Source: Bacillota bacterium
Lineage (GTDB): Bacteria > Bacillota > Clostridia > Christensenellales > UMGS416
DNA length: 48,822 nucleotides
Direction: 5' to 3'
NCBI GenBank assembly: GCA_016281935.1
Contig: JAEEJN010000046.1
Span: 1-48,822, forward strand
The notes below the pieces were generated by a model. The model made no database searches, was not told where the DNA came from, and was given only the letters and a program-made list of their open reading frames with translations. The translations under genes and the position numbers were made by a program. Positions 16,368-24,214 of this stretch are shown in pieces. The first letter of the stretch is position 1, and each line of letters starts with the position of its first letter.

Positions 16368-17450
16368 TTACCTTACCTCCTGCACGTACTCGTTGTCTTT
16401 GTGGTTCTCGTTCAGCTTCCACTGACCGTTTTCATAAACGAAGGAGTTGACGATGCCGTGTCCGCCGTTGTGTCCGGGATAGTCCTCATTCTCGAAGTAG
16501 ACGTACACAATTTCCTCACCGATGATCGTCACCGGTCCTTCGGGGTCTTTCCCGACAAGTTTGTAGTGAGAACCGGGATAGACTTCGTCCACGGTGGCTA
16601 CTGACTGCGCAGGAAGATCGTCGATCCGGATCATTTTCATCCCGGGCTCATCGAAGCTCAGGGACGGAGAGTCCTTATAGACGCTTTCTCCGTATACGTC
16701 CTTGACATCGACTTCGAACGTGAAGAACGCGGGCTCGTGCGTTTCATAGGAAAGCAGTGTCTTGACGATGATCAGGGAACCGAACCTGGGAGCCGTCACC
16801 GCTTTCAGAGCGACTGCGGCGTCGTACTTCCACTCGCCGTAGTCCCATGCGGTATTGATGATGCCGTCTTCATCCGCGTCTTTCGTGGGAACGGCGATCA
16901 GCATGGGCTCGAAATAGTAGAAGAACCTGTCGGACATCCCGACCGTCACATCGACTCCGTCGATCGTGTCGGTATAGTCGTCGCCGAGATCCGAACCGCG
17001 TGCGATCAGAAGATAGAACCCGGGGTCCAGATCCTCGATCTTGGTCGAACCTGACAGATTGGCTTCGATCCCGGTCTGAACGGGCGTATCGGGAGTTGTC
17101 AGCGCGAGACTCATGGCCTGCTTCGCTACGTCCTTCCAGCCTTCGTTGTCTTCGATCTTCTTCCACCAGTCATCGTCTCCATTGGCGATGCCGGAATACG
17201 TACCGAGCAGGACAGGTTTGTAGCTGTCCTCGCCGGTAAGCTTTTCAGCGGAAGCGACCTTGTACACGTCCAGCACAAGATTCTTCACCTGGTCATCCTC
17301 AGTGACCGCATTACCGGGTGCAACGGTGATGCTGCAGCTCTCGGTCAGGTCGATGGCGCGGCTCAGGAAGGGAGGCATGACTCCCGCCGTGAGAAGCACC
17401 GCGAGCACGAGGAGGATGATCTTATATCCTCGATAACTTCTGTTTCGCAT
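16368..17450 (-). CDS. SpaA-like pilin candidate without LPXTG
   Basis: The 360-residue protein has a signal peptide (about 1-32) and the N-terminal pilin-type motif VLDVYKVASAEK near 50-61, whose lysine is a plausible backbone for isopeptide linkage. The central region is followed by a SpaA/prealbumin-like domain near 235-320 (GSLIIVKTLLSYETHEPAFFTFEV and later VDEVYPGSHYKLVG). It ends NEYVQEVR with no membrane helix and no LPXTG, unusual for a sortase-linked pilin. It lies 6 nt after the sortase gene, with AAGGAG 9 nt before the start. Confidence 0.72.
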   Translation of the reverse strand: MRNRSYRGYKIILLVLAVLLTAGVMPPFLSRAIDLTESCSITVAPGNAVTEDDQVKNLVLDVYKVASAEKLTGEDSYKPVLLGTYSGIANGDDDWWKKIEDNEGWKDVAKQAMSLALTTPDTPVQTGIEANLSGSTKIEDLDPGFYLLIARGSDLGDDYTDTIDGVDVTVGMSDRFFYYFEPMLIAVPTKDADEDGIINTAWDYGEWKYDAAVALKAVTAPRFGSLIIVKTLLSYETHEPAFFTFEVDVKDVYGESVYKDSPSLSFDEPGMKMIRIDDLPAQSVATVDEVYPGSHYKLVGKDPEGPVTIIGEEIVYVYFENEDYPGHNGGHGIVNSFVYENGQWKLNENHKDNEYVQEVR

Positions 17451-17456
17451 GTCTGC

Positions 17457-18452
17457 TCACTCCTTATCGGATTCTGTTCTATGTTTATTCGTTTGTTTGG
17501 ATCTGTCGCCGTTTCCTACTTCCTGTTCGGAAACGTTCCCACCTATTTCGAGAGCCGTCCGTTCCAGTTCCTCGGCACTGTAGTCTTTCTTCCGTCTGGA
17601 ATAAAAGGCCAGCATGAAGATGTGGAAGATCAGGAGAAGCGGTATCCCGACTGCAGGCACCACCAGATACCCGGGGATCTGTACTGCTTCCGCTGTCACA
17701 TGGATGACCGCGGGTGCATCCTCGTCCAGATTGTCGATCCTTCGCCCTCTGACGAGCAGGCGGTGCGTATTGATGCTATAAGGCGTGCAGGTCACGAGAG
17801 TGCACAGGTCTTTGCCCGGCTCTATCAGGAGATCGCCCATTTCCTGCGGCAGAACGATCTTGATCTGATCGACCTCATAGGTCAGTACCTCGTTCAGTAT
17901 ATGAAGCGTGAATATATCGCCGACTTCCATCTGATCCAGATCCGTGAACAGTCTGGATGACGGAAGTCCCCGGTGTCCGGAAAGCACGCAGTGGCTGCCC
18001 TCTCCTCCTACCGGCAGGCTCGTCCATTCGATATGTCCGATCGCGACCTGCAGGACGGATTCTCTTACGCCGTGATAGACCGGAAGCGATACCCTGATCT
18101 TCGGGATCTCGATCGATCCCATGATGCCCGTTCCGTCGATGTCCAGCAGTCTTTCATATTCAGCCTGCTGTTCCTCGCTGAGAAGGAAGACGTTTGAACG
18201 CATGGTCAGGCTCTGGTTATAATCCCAGGCATCCTCCCAGATGCGCGTATAATCTTCTTCGGCCAGTTTGGAAACGGTATCAGCATAGGTCGCGATCGCT
18301 CTGGACTGATGTCTCGAGTTCCAGTAATCACTGACTGTAGGATAGGCAATGATGCCGACTCCCAGAAGCAGGATGAAAACCAGAAGGACCGATGTGAGTG
18401 TTGAACTACTCTTTTTCCTGCCCTTCTCAGGAGCTGCTTCCGCGTTTTCCAT
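17457..18452 (-). CDS. srtC: Class C sortase
   Basis: The 331-residue transpeptidase has two membrane helices (about 18-38 and 258-285), the class C topology. Catalytic residues are His160 in LSGHRGLPSSRLF, Cys222 in TLVTCTPYSINTH and an Arg at 231/235 in HRLLVRGRR. GSIEIPKIRVSLPVYHG is the conserved sortase strand. Class C enzymes polymerise pilins or attach accessory subunits. It is the first gene of the fibre operon; GGAAAGGAAGG precedes the start. No canonical LPXTG substrate is encoded in this window. Confidence 0.93.
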   Translation of the reverse strand: MENAEAAPEKGRKKSSSTLTSVLLVFILLLGVGIIAYPTVSDYWNSRHQSRAIATYADTVSKLAEEDYTRIWEDAWDYNQSLTMRSNVFLLSEEQQAEYERLLDIDGTGIMGSIEIPKIRVSLPVYHGVRESVLQVAIGHIEWTSLPVGGEGSHCVLSGHRGLPSSRLFTDLDQMEVGDIFTLHILNEVLTYEVDQIKIVLPQEMGDLLIEPGKDLCTLVTCTPYSINTHRLLVRGRRIDNLDEDAPAVIHVTAEAVQIPGYLVVPAVGIPLLLIFHIFMLAFYSRRKKDYSAEELERTALEIGGNVSEQEVGNGDRSKQTNKHRTESDKE

Positions 18453-18552
18453 ACCTTCCTTTCCCGGTTCGGAACAACTTCAGGACCCGAAACCGGATAC
18501 AGAAACCATAACGATACATTTGAAGCTATTATGACAGCTTCATACAAGGATA

Positions 18553-18581
18553 ATTATACCCGAGAATGAAATGGGTAACAA
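18553..18581 (-). promoter_or_regulatory. Promoter of the sortase-fibre operon
   Basis: TTGTTA and TATAAT are separated by 17 bp. Transcription should start near 18546, leaving a leader of about 95 nt before the sortase ATG at 18452. It lies downstream of the lepB terminator, so the fibre genes have their own control. Confidence 0.78.
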
Positions 18582-18689
18582 GTATCATTTTTTTCGATTT
18601 GATTGTTTTTTCCAGATTGTTAATCATTCCGAACGCTGTTTTTGGCAAATTCCTGCCACAGCATCCTCATGTCTTCTTTTGATCGAACA

Positions 18690-18719
18690 AAAGAAAAAAG
18701 AGAGTGTTTCTCTCTTTTT
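18690..18719 (-). terminator. Terminator after the Ser/Lys signal peptidase gene
   Basis: AAAGAGAG-aaaca-CTCTCTTT followed by TTTTC on the minus strand begins at the stop codon of the signal peptidase gene. It separates that two-gene unit from the sortase operon. Confidence 0.82.
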
Positions 18720-19300
18720 CATCCGATCCAGCTGATATTCGAGAAAGGCCATACCCTGAACAGGAGCTTGCCGATCATTCGCTCCTTGTCGATGGACCCG
18801 ATAGTCGTGTTTCGGCTGTCGATACTGGTGGATCTGTGGTCCCCCATCAGGAAATACCTTCCTTCAGGCACCTGGTACGGCAGTTCGATGTTCGTTTCAC
18901 CAAGCGCCCTGTCGCTGACGTAAGGTTCGTCAAGAAGGATCCCGTTCACATAAACGTTCCCGTCCGCATCGATGTTTACCCAGTCCCCCGCCTTGGCGAT
19001 GACCCGCTTGATCAGGATATTGTTGTTGTAGTAGAAAGCCACGACGTCTCCCGTCGTATAATCGGAAGCACGCATCGCGACCACGACGTCTCCGTCATGC
19101 AGCGTATCCGTCATGGACGTCCCGATGATCTGTACGACGGGAAGGATCATCATGGCGACGATGACGGCCACTGCGACCACGACAAGGAGCGAATACAGCG
19201 TGCTCCTCAAAATGCCCGAGAAACGGCTGCGGTACTGTTCCTTTCTGACTTCCTCTTCGAGGAGCTCGATCGGGGGGATCTCTATCTTCCTATGCCTCAT
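18719..19300 (-). CDS. lepB: Signal peptidase I (Ser/Lys type)
   Basis: The 193-residue type I signal peptidase has a cytoplasmic N-terminus, one TM (about 33-57), catalytic Ser62 in GTSMTDTL and Lys98 in ILIKRVIAKAGD, then the conserved GRYFLMGDHRSTSIDSR box and a short C-terminal hydrophobic end. It removes ordinary signal peptides such as those on the SpaA-like and VVVTG proteins. Its start overlaps the preceding coiled-coil gene by 11 nt. Two signal peptidases of different chemistry thus flank this surface locus. Confidence 0.94.
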   Translation of the reverse strand: MRHRKIEIPPIELLEEEVRKEQYRSRFSGILRSTLYSLLVVVAVAVIVAMMILPVVQIIGTSMTDTLHDGDVVVAMRASDYTTGDVVAFYYNNNILIKRVIAKAGDWVNIDADGNVYVNGILLDEPYVSDRALGETNIELPYQVPEGRYFLMGDHRSTSIDSRNTTIGSIDKERMIGKLLFRVWPFSNISWIG

Positions 19301-19742
19301 CCGTTCCCTCCGGATCTGTTTCAGCGGGTTCAGGCGTCACGACCGATTCCTTGGGATCACCGTATCTGTCAGCCTTTTCCAGAAGCAATGCATAGATATA
19401 GCGTCTGCATTCTTCCTTGGCGACCTGAAATATGCTCTCTAATCCGGGCGTGGCGTTCCTTGCTTCAGCTCTGCGTTCGGGAGTGTCCGGCTCTTCGCCG
19501 CGTTTGAGCATGCCGATGAAAACGTCCTGATCATCCAGGCGTTCGATCAGCCGGCGGATCTCATCGTCTTTCTCATCCAGCTTTCTGTTCAGCCTTTCGA
19601 GAGACTCGGACGCTTCATCCATCTGCTTCTGAAGACGTTCATTCTCTTCACCGAGCCGTGAGACTTCCTTGCTCTGGGACAGCAGCATCTGCAGCAGGTC
19701 CAGACGGCTCAGTCTTCTCAGTTCTCTTTCGGTCATAGGCAT
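19290..19742 (-). CDS. Small coiled-coil protein at head of the surface locus
   Basis: The 150-residue protein has no signal peptide or membrane helix. It opens MPMTERELRRLSRLDLLQML, then a coiled coil of about 55 residues (28-82; ENERLQKQM, LERLNRKLDEKDDEIRRL), and an Ala/Arg-rich helix with IFQVAKEECRRYIYALLLEK. I have the impression that similar short proteins sit near sortase and signal peptidase genes in other Clostridia, but no function is established. The ATG at 19742 has GGGGAAAGG 12 nt upstream, a long spacing; an out-of-frame ATG lies closer. Confidence 0.72.
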   Translation of the reverse strand: MPMTERELRRLSRLDLLQMLLSQSKEVSRLGEENERLQKQMDEASESLERLNRKLDEKDDEIRRLIERLDDQDVFIGMLKRGEEPDTPERRAEARNATPGLESIFQVAKEECRRYIYALLLEKADRYGDPKESVVTPEPAETDPEGTDEA

Positions 19743-19783
19743 GGCTCATACTTACCTTTCCCCAAGCGGAAATGATCTGTCTT

Positions 19784-19812
19784 ATTGTAACACGCAGACC
19801 CATCCTTCGCAA
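19784..19812 (-). promoter_or_regulatory. Promoter of the coiled-coil/lepB unit
   Basis: TTGCGA and TACAAT are separated by 17 bp, with predicted start near 19777 and a leader of about 35 nt before the ATG at 19742. Confidence 0.68.
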
Positions 19813-19985
19813 CTTGATCACGTGTATTGCGGCAGTATGTCCCTCTACCATGCTGTTAAACCGTCTTCTGTATGCCATACTGGAATCGCTTCCAATTCCG
19901 ACTGACGGTCGTTCGGCATCGTCACAGCGTATCGTCGTGTTTTCAGCCGAAACTATCCGGTGTTGACAGGATACGGAACAACGCG

Positions 19986-20017
19986 AAAAAAGCCATGGCA
20001 GTCAAAAATGCCTGGCC
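19986..20017 (-). terminator. Orphan intrinsic terminator-like hairpin
   Basis: On the minus strand GCCAGGCA pairs with TGCC-a-TGGC (one bulged base) around an 8-nt loop, followed by TTTTTT. No established gene ends here; a 54-codon candidate ORF ends inside the loop at 20002. Confidence 0.6.
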
Positions 20018-20166
20018 TTCACCTTCTGTCGATTCTCGGGAAATCCGATCTCACAGTCAGGTTTCCTGGATTTGAAGTTAAATATTGCTAACCAGGTTTT
20101 CGTGCTCAAAATTAAGCAGATACAGGAGACGGCGGACACTTTTTTTCCTAATACTGTCTTTCTCAC
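20002..20166 (-). CDS. Doubtful small ORF with signal-peptide-like N-terminus
   Basis: A GTG-start frame of 54 codons is preceded by GAGAGGGTG, and its stop lies in the orphan terminator loop. The product starts (M)RKTVLGKKVSAVSC, a basic segment, followed by ICLILSTKTWLAIF, a hydrophobic one, like a truncated signal peptide, then a basic tail. It could be a short membrane peptide, the remnant of a lost secreted protein, or chance. No family is recognised. Confidence 0.2.
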   Translation of the reverse strand: MRKTVLGKKVSAVSCICLILSTKTWLAIFNFKSRKPDCEIGFPENRQKVKARHF

Positions 20167-20493
20167 ATCATGCACCCTCTCTATGTCTGTCTACTGCATA
20201 ACTTATCGGAAAAGCCCTATATTTCAGCAATTCCCGATTACATAGCCGGATTTGCCTGTCACTGTCTGTTATATTCTCGCACTTCCGGCATGGCGCAATA
20301 TGCTATAATTATAATTGTGACGATAATGCTTGGAACTCTTAATATTTCATTTCTATATCAGATTGTTATGATTGCTTTTGAATGTTTGCGAATCATATAT
20401 GAACTACAAGCCTTCTATACACAGGACTCATCGTTATCCGAATATCCTTCATTCTACTTATATCTGTGCGGATGAACAGTCTTCAGGTTATAA

Positions 20494-20523
20494 CAAAAAA
20501 AGACCCCGAAACACAATTCGAAG
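20494..20523 (-). terminator. Probable terminator of the polysaccharide operon
   Basis: On the minus strand CTTCGAA pairs with TTCGGGG (two wobbles) around a short loop, followed by TCTTTTTTTG. It lies about 100 nt after the GT8 stop. A second, stronger stem without a T-run (AACGGCA/TGCCGTT, 20592-20610) lies just after the stop. Confidence 0.5.
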
Positions 20524-20623
20524 CCTGATACACATACCGCTGGATGAGCGTCCCGGATCCCGATGCCGGTATGGATAAGTAGTGAAGTCCTAACGGCATC
20601 CCCTGCCGTTCCTTTCCGATGTA

Positions 20624-21700
20624 CTAATTCCCGGACCTGATCTTTTTATACAGCCGCAGCTGGTTCTCGAATTCCTCCCTGTACTTTTTCCTTTTATTCC
20701 CGGGCAGGATTTTTGACAGCACCTTGCTGAGCAAGTATCTTTTGACGTTGAAAGCTGAGATCTCGTTTTTCCATTCCGAGAAAGAATAAGACAACCGGAT
20801 ATTTCCGTAAAAAGGAGACTTACGGGCGTATTTCCAGAACACATCGCTCTTTGGGCAGTCGGCTGTCTTCCACGGCTTCATCTGTGTGGAGTAATGAAGG
20901 ATCACCGGGCGCTCCGCATCTTCCAGGAATTCCCTGGCTTCCGGATCGGATGAACGGTCCCCCCTCAGATGGTTCAGCATACTTGTCTGCAGATTATAGC
21001 GCGGAGGCAGCAGACGGGTGCGTCCGAGGAATACGTAATTCAGCACGTCCTGATCGACCGTCGGGAGCACGGAAAAATGCAGAGCCCGGCGGACTCTTTC
21101 AAGATACGTATCAATGTCGATCGATGGGATATGGAACAGGAGGACGCCCGCGTTGAAATACTTTTCAAAATCGAATATTCCGGCTTCCCTGTTAAGAAAA
21201 ACGATCTGATTCTCCAGGAAGCTGTTTTTCAGTCCTGTCTTTACGACGAGCGAAAGGGTATCTTTTGCCGCTATGAGCTCATTGCCTTCAAACGAAAGAG
21301 AGAACAGCCCTGCCAGGTCTTCGCAGACCGCGAGATCCGAATCGAGATACATGACCTTTTCATAGTCGGGCATGATGACGGGGACGAGAAGATCATAGAA
21401 AGTCGAAACATCCCACTGATTGGAAGACACTTTCTCCGCAAGATCCCCGAAGATTTCATAAACGTAATCCGCCACGTTGAAAAAGCGAAGAACGACCTCA
21501 TCAGGGATCATCCTGCGAAGCATGTCCATGATCTCCTCGGAGATGCCTTCGTGGAGGACAATGATGTCGTATAAGCATCCGTCTTCCTTGTGATCGATCA
21601 ACGACAGCAGAGTCACCGAGAAATACGGAGCAAAACCGTCATTGAAAGAAAAGACGAACGTATATGTCTTTCTGTCTGTTTCCGGCGGACTGATCCTCAT
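20624..21700 (-). CDS. Family 8 glycosyltransferase
   Basis: The 358-residue protein matches GT8 retaining glycosyltransferases: FSFNDGFAPYFSVTLLSL near 18-34 as nucleotide-sugar entry, then the metal-binding DxD as YLDSDLAV (DSD at 120-122) and GVLLFHIPSID near 185. The C-terminal WKTADCPKSDVFWKYARKSPF block is typical of the family tail. The acceptor and donor are unknown. It is the last gene of the cluster, starting 3 nt after the preceding glycosyltransferase, with AAGGAGAT upstream. Confidence 0.9.
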   Translation of the reverse strand: MRISPPETDRKTYTFVFSFNDGFAPYFSVTLLSLIDHKEDGCLYDIIVLHEGISEEIMDMLRRMIPDEVVLRFFNVADYVYEIFGDLAEKVSSNQWDVSTFYDLLVPVIMPDYEKVMYLDSDLAVCEDLAGLFSLSFEGNELIAAKDTLSLVVKTGLKNSFLENQIVFLNREAGIFDFEKYFNAGVLLFHIPSIDIDTYLERVRRALHFSVLPTVDQDVLNYVFLGRTRLLPPRYNLQTSMLNHLRGDRSSDPEAREFLEDAERPVILHYSTQMKPWKTADCPKSDVFWKYARKSPFYGNIRLSYSFSEWKNEISAFNVKRYLLSKVLSKILPGNKRKKYREEFENQLRLYKKIRSGN

Positions 21701-21703
21701 GAT

Positions 21704-22996
21704 TCATCTCCTTCCGCTCTTCAGCAACCTGCTGATGAGCCGTCCCGCACCTGTGTTCCCCATTCCGTACAGATTCAGACCTGTAAAGATGAATAATTTG
21801 AGTTTCAGAAAATGATTCAGAGCCGTATCATTCAATGGCAGTCCGGAAGCCATTTTTCGAAGTGATGACATTTTTTCCTTTTTGTCTTTCCTGTTTCCCG
21901 GGAACAGAGCAACTTTTTTGACTGCGCTGTCCAGATACCAGGCACTGATCTCCATGCGCGCCGCGTGTCGGTGCAGATAACGGATCCAGTCTTCCGCGTT
22001 GCCGCACAGCCAGTCGAACGGGACTCCGCGGATCATATCGGGCACCGGTGCAAGGTTGACGCCTTCAGTAAGGAAAGAATCCATGATGGACGAGATCTCA
22101 ACAAGCTCATCCTTCCAGGGATAATCCTGAAAAATGTCTCTGATCTCCGCACTGATCCTGTCTGTGTTCTGATCTCCGCCTTCTTTTGCCTTCAGGGCGT
22201 TCACATAACCGAGGACTACCCCTGTATGTCCTCCGAGATGAGCGATGTCAGCTCTCGAATTCAGATCATGAGCCACCGCGAACCGCATCATCTCCTGAAG
22301 TGAAACGAGTTCCGCTTCGATTCTGCCGACCGACAGATTCCGGAATCTCGACCCTACTCTCTCCATATAGTAGTACACGGCCTGTTCCGCAAAACAGATC
22401 TTTTCGGCCGCGAAGGATGCCTGCAAAAGGAAAAATGTGTCCTCCGCATTGCCAGACGTGCCGTAGAAGGCATGATTCGAAATCAGCATGTCCCTGCGGT
22501 AAAGGGCCGATTGATGATCCGTCGTGAAGATCAGATAAAAAGGAGAGCCTTGACCGGCCGCTTCCCTGAGCCGTCTGTTCATTTCGGCCGACTTTCCAGT
22601 CGACCGGTTACCGTTGAGATCGACGCAGCAATGCAGACCTTTTGCGATATCGGCCTGTTCTGCTACAGCGGCCGTATAGAGGCATTCCAGGAAGTCAGGC
22701 GAAACGTAATCGTCCGCATCCACGAAAGCCAGATATTCCCCGCGGGCCTCCATGATCCCCCGATTGCGCGAACGTCCGGGACCGATGTTCTCCCGGTTCG
22801 TGATCAGTCGTATCCGCGGATCACTGAGTGCCAGGCTCCGGATATACTCCGCCGAACCGTCGGTACAGCCATCGTCCACAAACAGGAGTTCGATCTCTTT
22901 CAGGGACTGTTCAGTAAGGCTCTCGGCGCACTTGCGGAGCCATTCCCCGGGATTATATACCGGAATGATGACAGATACCTTTGTCTCCATGGGCAT
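21704..22996 (-). CDS. Family 2 glycosyltransferase
   Basis: The 430-residue inverting GT-A enzyme begins VSVIIPVYNPGEWLRKC, with VDDGCTDGS at 40-48 and the DxD equivalent FVDADDYVSP (DADD 93-96). The remaining 300 residues are a helical C-terminal extension that may set acceptor specificity or membrane contact. The start at 22996 is chosen because AGGAA lies 7 nt upstream; a longer frame to 23149 would overlap the preceding gene by over 100 nt. It probably adds a sugar to the polysaccharide exported by the ABC system. Confidence 0.9.
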   Translation of the reverse strand: MPMETKVSVIIPVYNPGEWLRKCAESLTEQSLKEIELLFVDDGCTDGSAEYIRSLALSDPRIRLITNRENIGPGRSRNRGIMEARGEYLAFVDADDYVSPDFLECLYTAAVAEQADIAKGLHCCVDLNGNRSTGKSAEMNRRLREAAGQGSPFYLIFTTDHQSALYRRDMLISNHAFYGTSGNAEDTFFLLQASFAAEKICFAEQAVYYYMERVGSRFRNLSVGRIEAELVSLQEMMRFAVAHDLNSRADIAHLGGHTGVVLGYVNALKAKEGGDQNTDRISAEIRDIFQDYPWKDELVEISSIMDSFLTEGVNLAPVPDMIRGVPFDWLCGNAEDWIRYLHRHAARMEISAWYLDSAVKKVALFPGNRKDKKEKMSSLRKMASGLPLNDTALNHFLKLKLFIFTGLNLYGMGNTGAGRLISRLLKSGRR

Positions 22997-23028
22997 TTGC
23001 TGTTTCCTGTACGTCAGCGTACTTATGG

Positions 23029-24084
23029 TCAGGTGGGTTTCCTCTTTCTCAGAACGGAGAACCGCAGACGGCGGAGCGGATCGAAGATCCTGTTCCTCAG
23101 TTTCAGGACGGGAGTCAGGCTTTTGCGGAATTTCCGGCATGAAACGCACATCCTGGTCTCTTCAACGTTCCAGATGAGCAAGGCAAATTCAAAGAAATCC
23201 CTCTCGTCCGGATCACGGAACCAGCCGTTCAAAAGCGTTTTGTCTTCAAGTACATTGTATCTTGTAACGAACAGTCTTGCAAGATTCCCCACTGCTTTTC
23301 GATAAATACCAGATTCGATCCCGCGTTCCCTTCCGAAACGGACCAGGTGCATGACGTTGACCAGATAGCCGTGGACGTTTGTCGGTCCGACCTGCCTTGT
23401 CATGACGGAGTCTGCCCGGAAACGCCGTATGAACATGCGGTCCGGGATATACATCGCGCGCCCGGCCAGTATGATCCCCGTCAGCGAAAAGAACTCGTCT
23501 TCATGTTCGCAGTACAGGAAACGGATCTCGTTCTTTCTCAGGTACTCCGTTCTCCAGAACTGTCTCTGCACATAGCAGATCCAGGCATTGTGATCGTAGA
23601 ACTCCTCCAGGAGCTTTTCGCCTGTCATGACGGTCCCGGAAAATTCCGTTCCGTCCGCGGGCCTTCCATGCCAGACTTTCTGATTCTGAAGGCTCTCATC
23701 GAAAATGTTATCGTAGTTGAAGAACAGCACGTCAAGCGTATTCTCCTCCGCAGCGGCATATGCGGTCTCCAGCGTTTCCGGCAGGACATAGTCGTCCGAA
23801 TCCAGGAAATAGACATACTTCCCTTTCGCGATCTCCATCCCGCGGTTTCGCGCGATCCCTTGCTTCCCGTTTTTATCCAGGAACAACGGTACGATCCTGC
23901 TGTCTCTGCGCTGATAATCCAGGATGAGCTCACGGCACGCAGGATCCGTGGAGCAGTCATCGACGCAGATGACTTCGATGTCCTTTTTTGTCTGATTCAG
24001 GATGCTTTCCAGACATTCGGGAAGCCATTTTGCCGTATTGTACACGGGAATGATAACGGATACAGACGGCTGATTGTTATCCAT
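23029..24084 (-). CDS. Family 2 glycosyltransferase
   Basis: The 351-residue GT-A enzyme starts MDNNQPSVSVIIPVYNTAKW, has CVDDCSTDPACREL at 40-54 and FLDSDDYVLP (DSDD 95-98) as metal-binding motif. The C-terminal half contains FWRTEYLRKNEIRFLYCEHEDEFF, typical of capsule or teichoic-acid type GT2 proteins, and ends in a very basic tail (RKRKPT). GGAGGAAC precedes the start. It is related to the next gene in the same operon but distinct enough not to be a recent duplicate. Confidence 0.9.
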   Translation of the reverse strand: MDNNQPSVSVIIPVYNTAKWLPECLESILNQTKKDIEVICVDDCSTDPACRELILDYQRRDSRIVPLFLDKNGKQGIARNRGMEIAKGKYVYFLDSDDYVLPETLETAYAAAEENTLDVLFFNYDNIFDESLQNQKVWHGRPADGTEFSGTVMTGEKLLEEFYDHNAWICYVQRQFWRTEYLRKNEIRFLYCEHEDEFFSLTGIILAGRAMYIPDRMFIRRFRADSVMTRQVGPTNVHGYLVNVMHLVRFGRERGIESGIYRKAVGNLARLFVTRYNVLEDKTLLNGWFRDPDERDFFEFALLIWNVEETRMCVSCRKFRKSLTPVLKLRNRIFDPLRRLRFSVLRKRKPT

Positions 24085-24214
24085 AAAGATGTTCCTCCGG
24101 GATGATCGGTGCTATCGGCAGGCAGAAGGCCTCGTTCAGTATACGTTTCAGTTGCATTTCTGCCATATGATGCCGTTCCAAAAGCGTCCGGTCTGCCGAC
24201 CGAGCGCTGTTTTC

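Larger units (their letters stand above)
19813..20623. other. Gene-poor stretch with AT-rich core
   Basis: No convincing gene is visible in these 811 nt. The part from about 20060 to 20480 is markedly AT-rich compared with the rest of the window; for example 20341-20400 has roughly a quarter G+C. The stretch contains two minus-strand terminator-like hairpins (20494-20523 and 19986-20017), a plus-strand extended -10 box at 20301-20309 (TGCTATAAT) and one weak small-ORF candidate. It may be a decayed remnant or a site of past insertion. Confidence 0.6.

Noticed and set aside
19842-19980. Possible c-di-GMP riboswitch upstream of the surface locus
   Set aside because: The conserved GEMM-type segments are not present, and the predicted transcription start lies downstream of this stretch.
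20170-20475. 101-codon plus-strand frame in the AT-rich island
   Set aside because: No ribosome binding site, no recognisable family, and random-looking composition; the AT-rich sequence itself explains the hydrophobic residues.
21704-24084. Tandem duplication of the two GT2 genes
   Set aside because: They share only the general GT-A motifs; the C-terminal halves and lengths differ, so this is not a recent duplication.
24090-24190. 29-codon minus-strand frame between the UDP-xylose synthase and GT2 genes
   Set aside because: No ribosome binding site and it overlaps the next gene start; probably chance.
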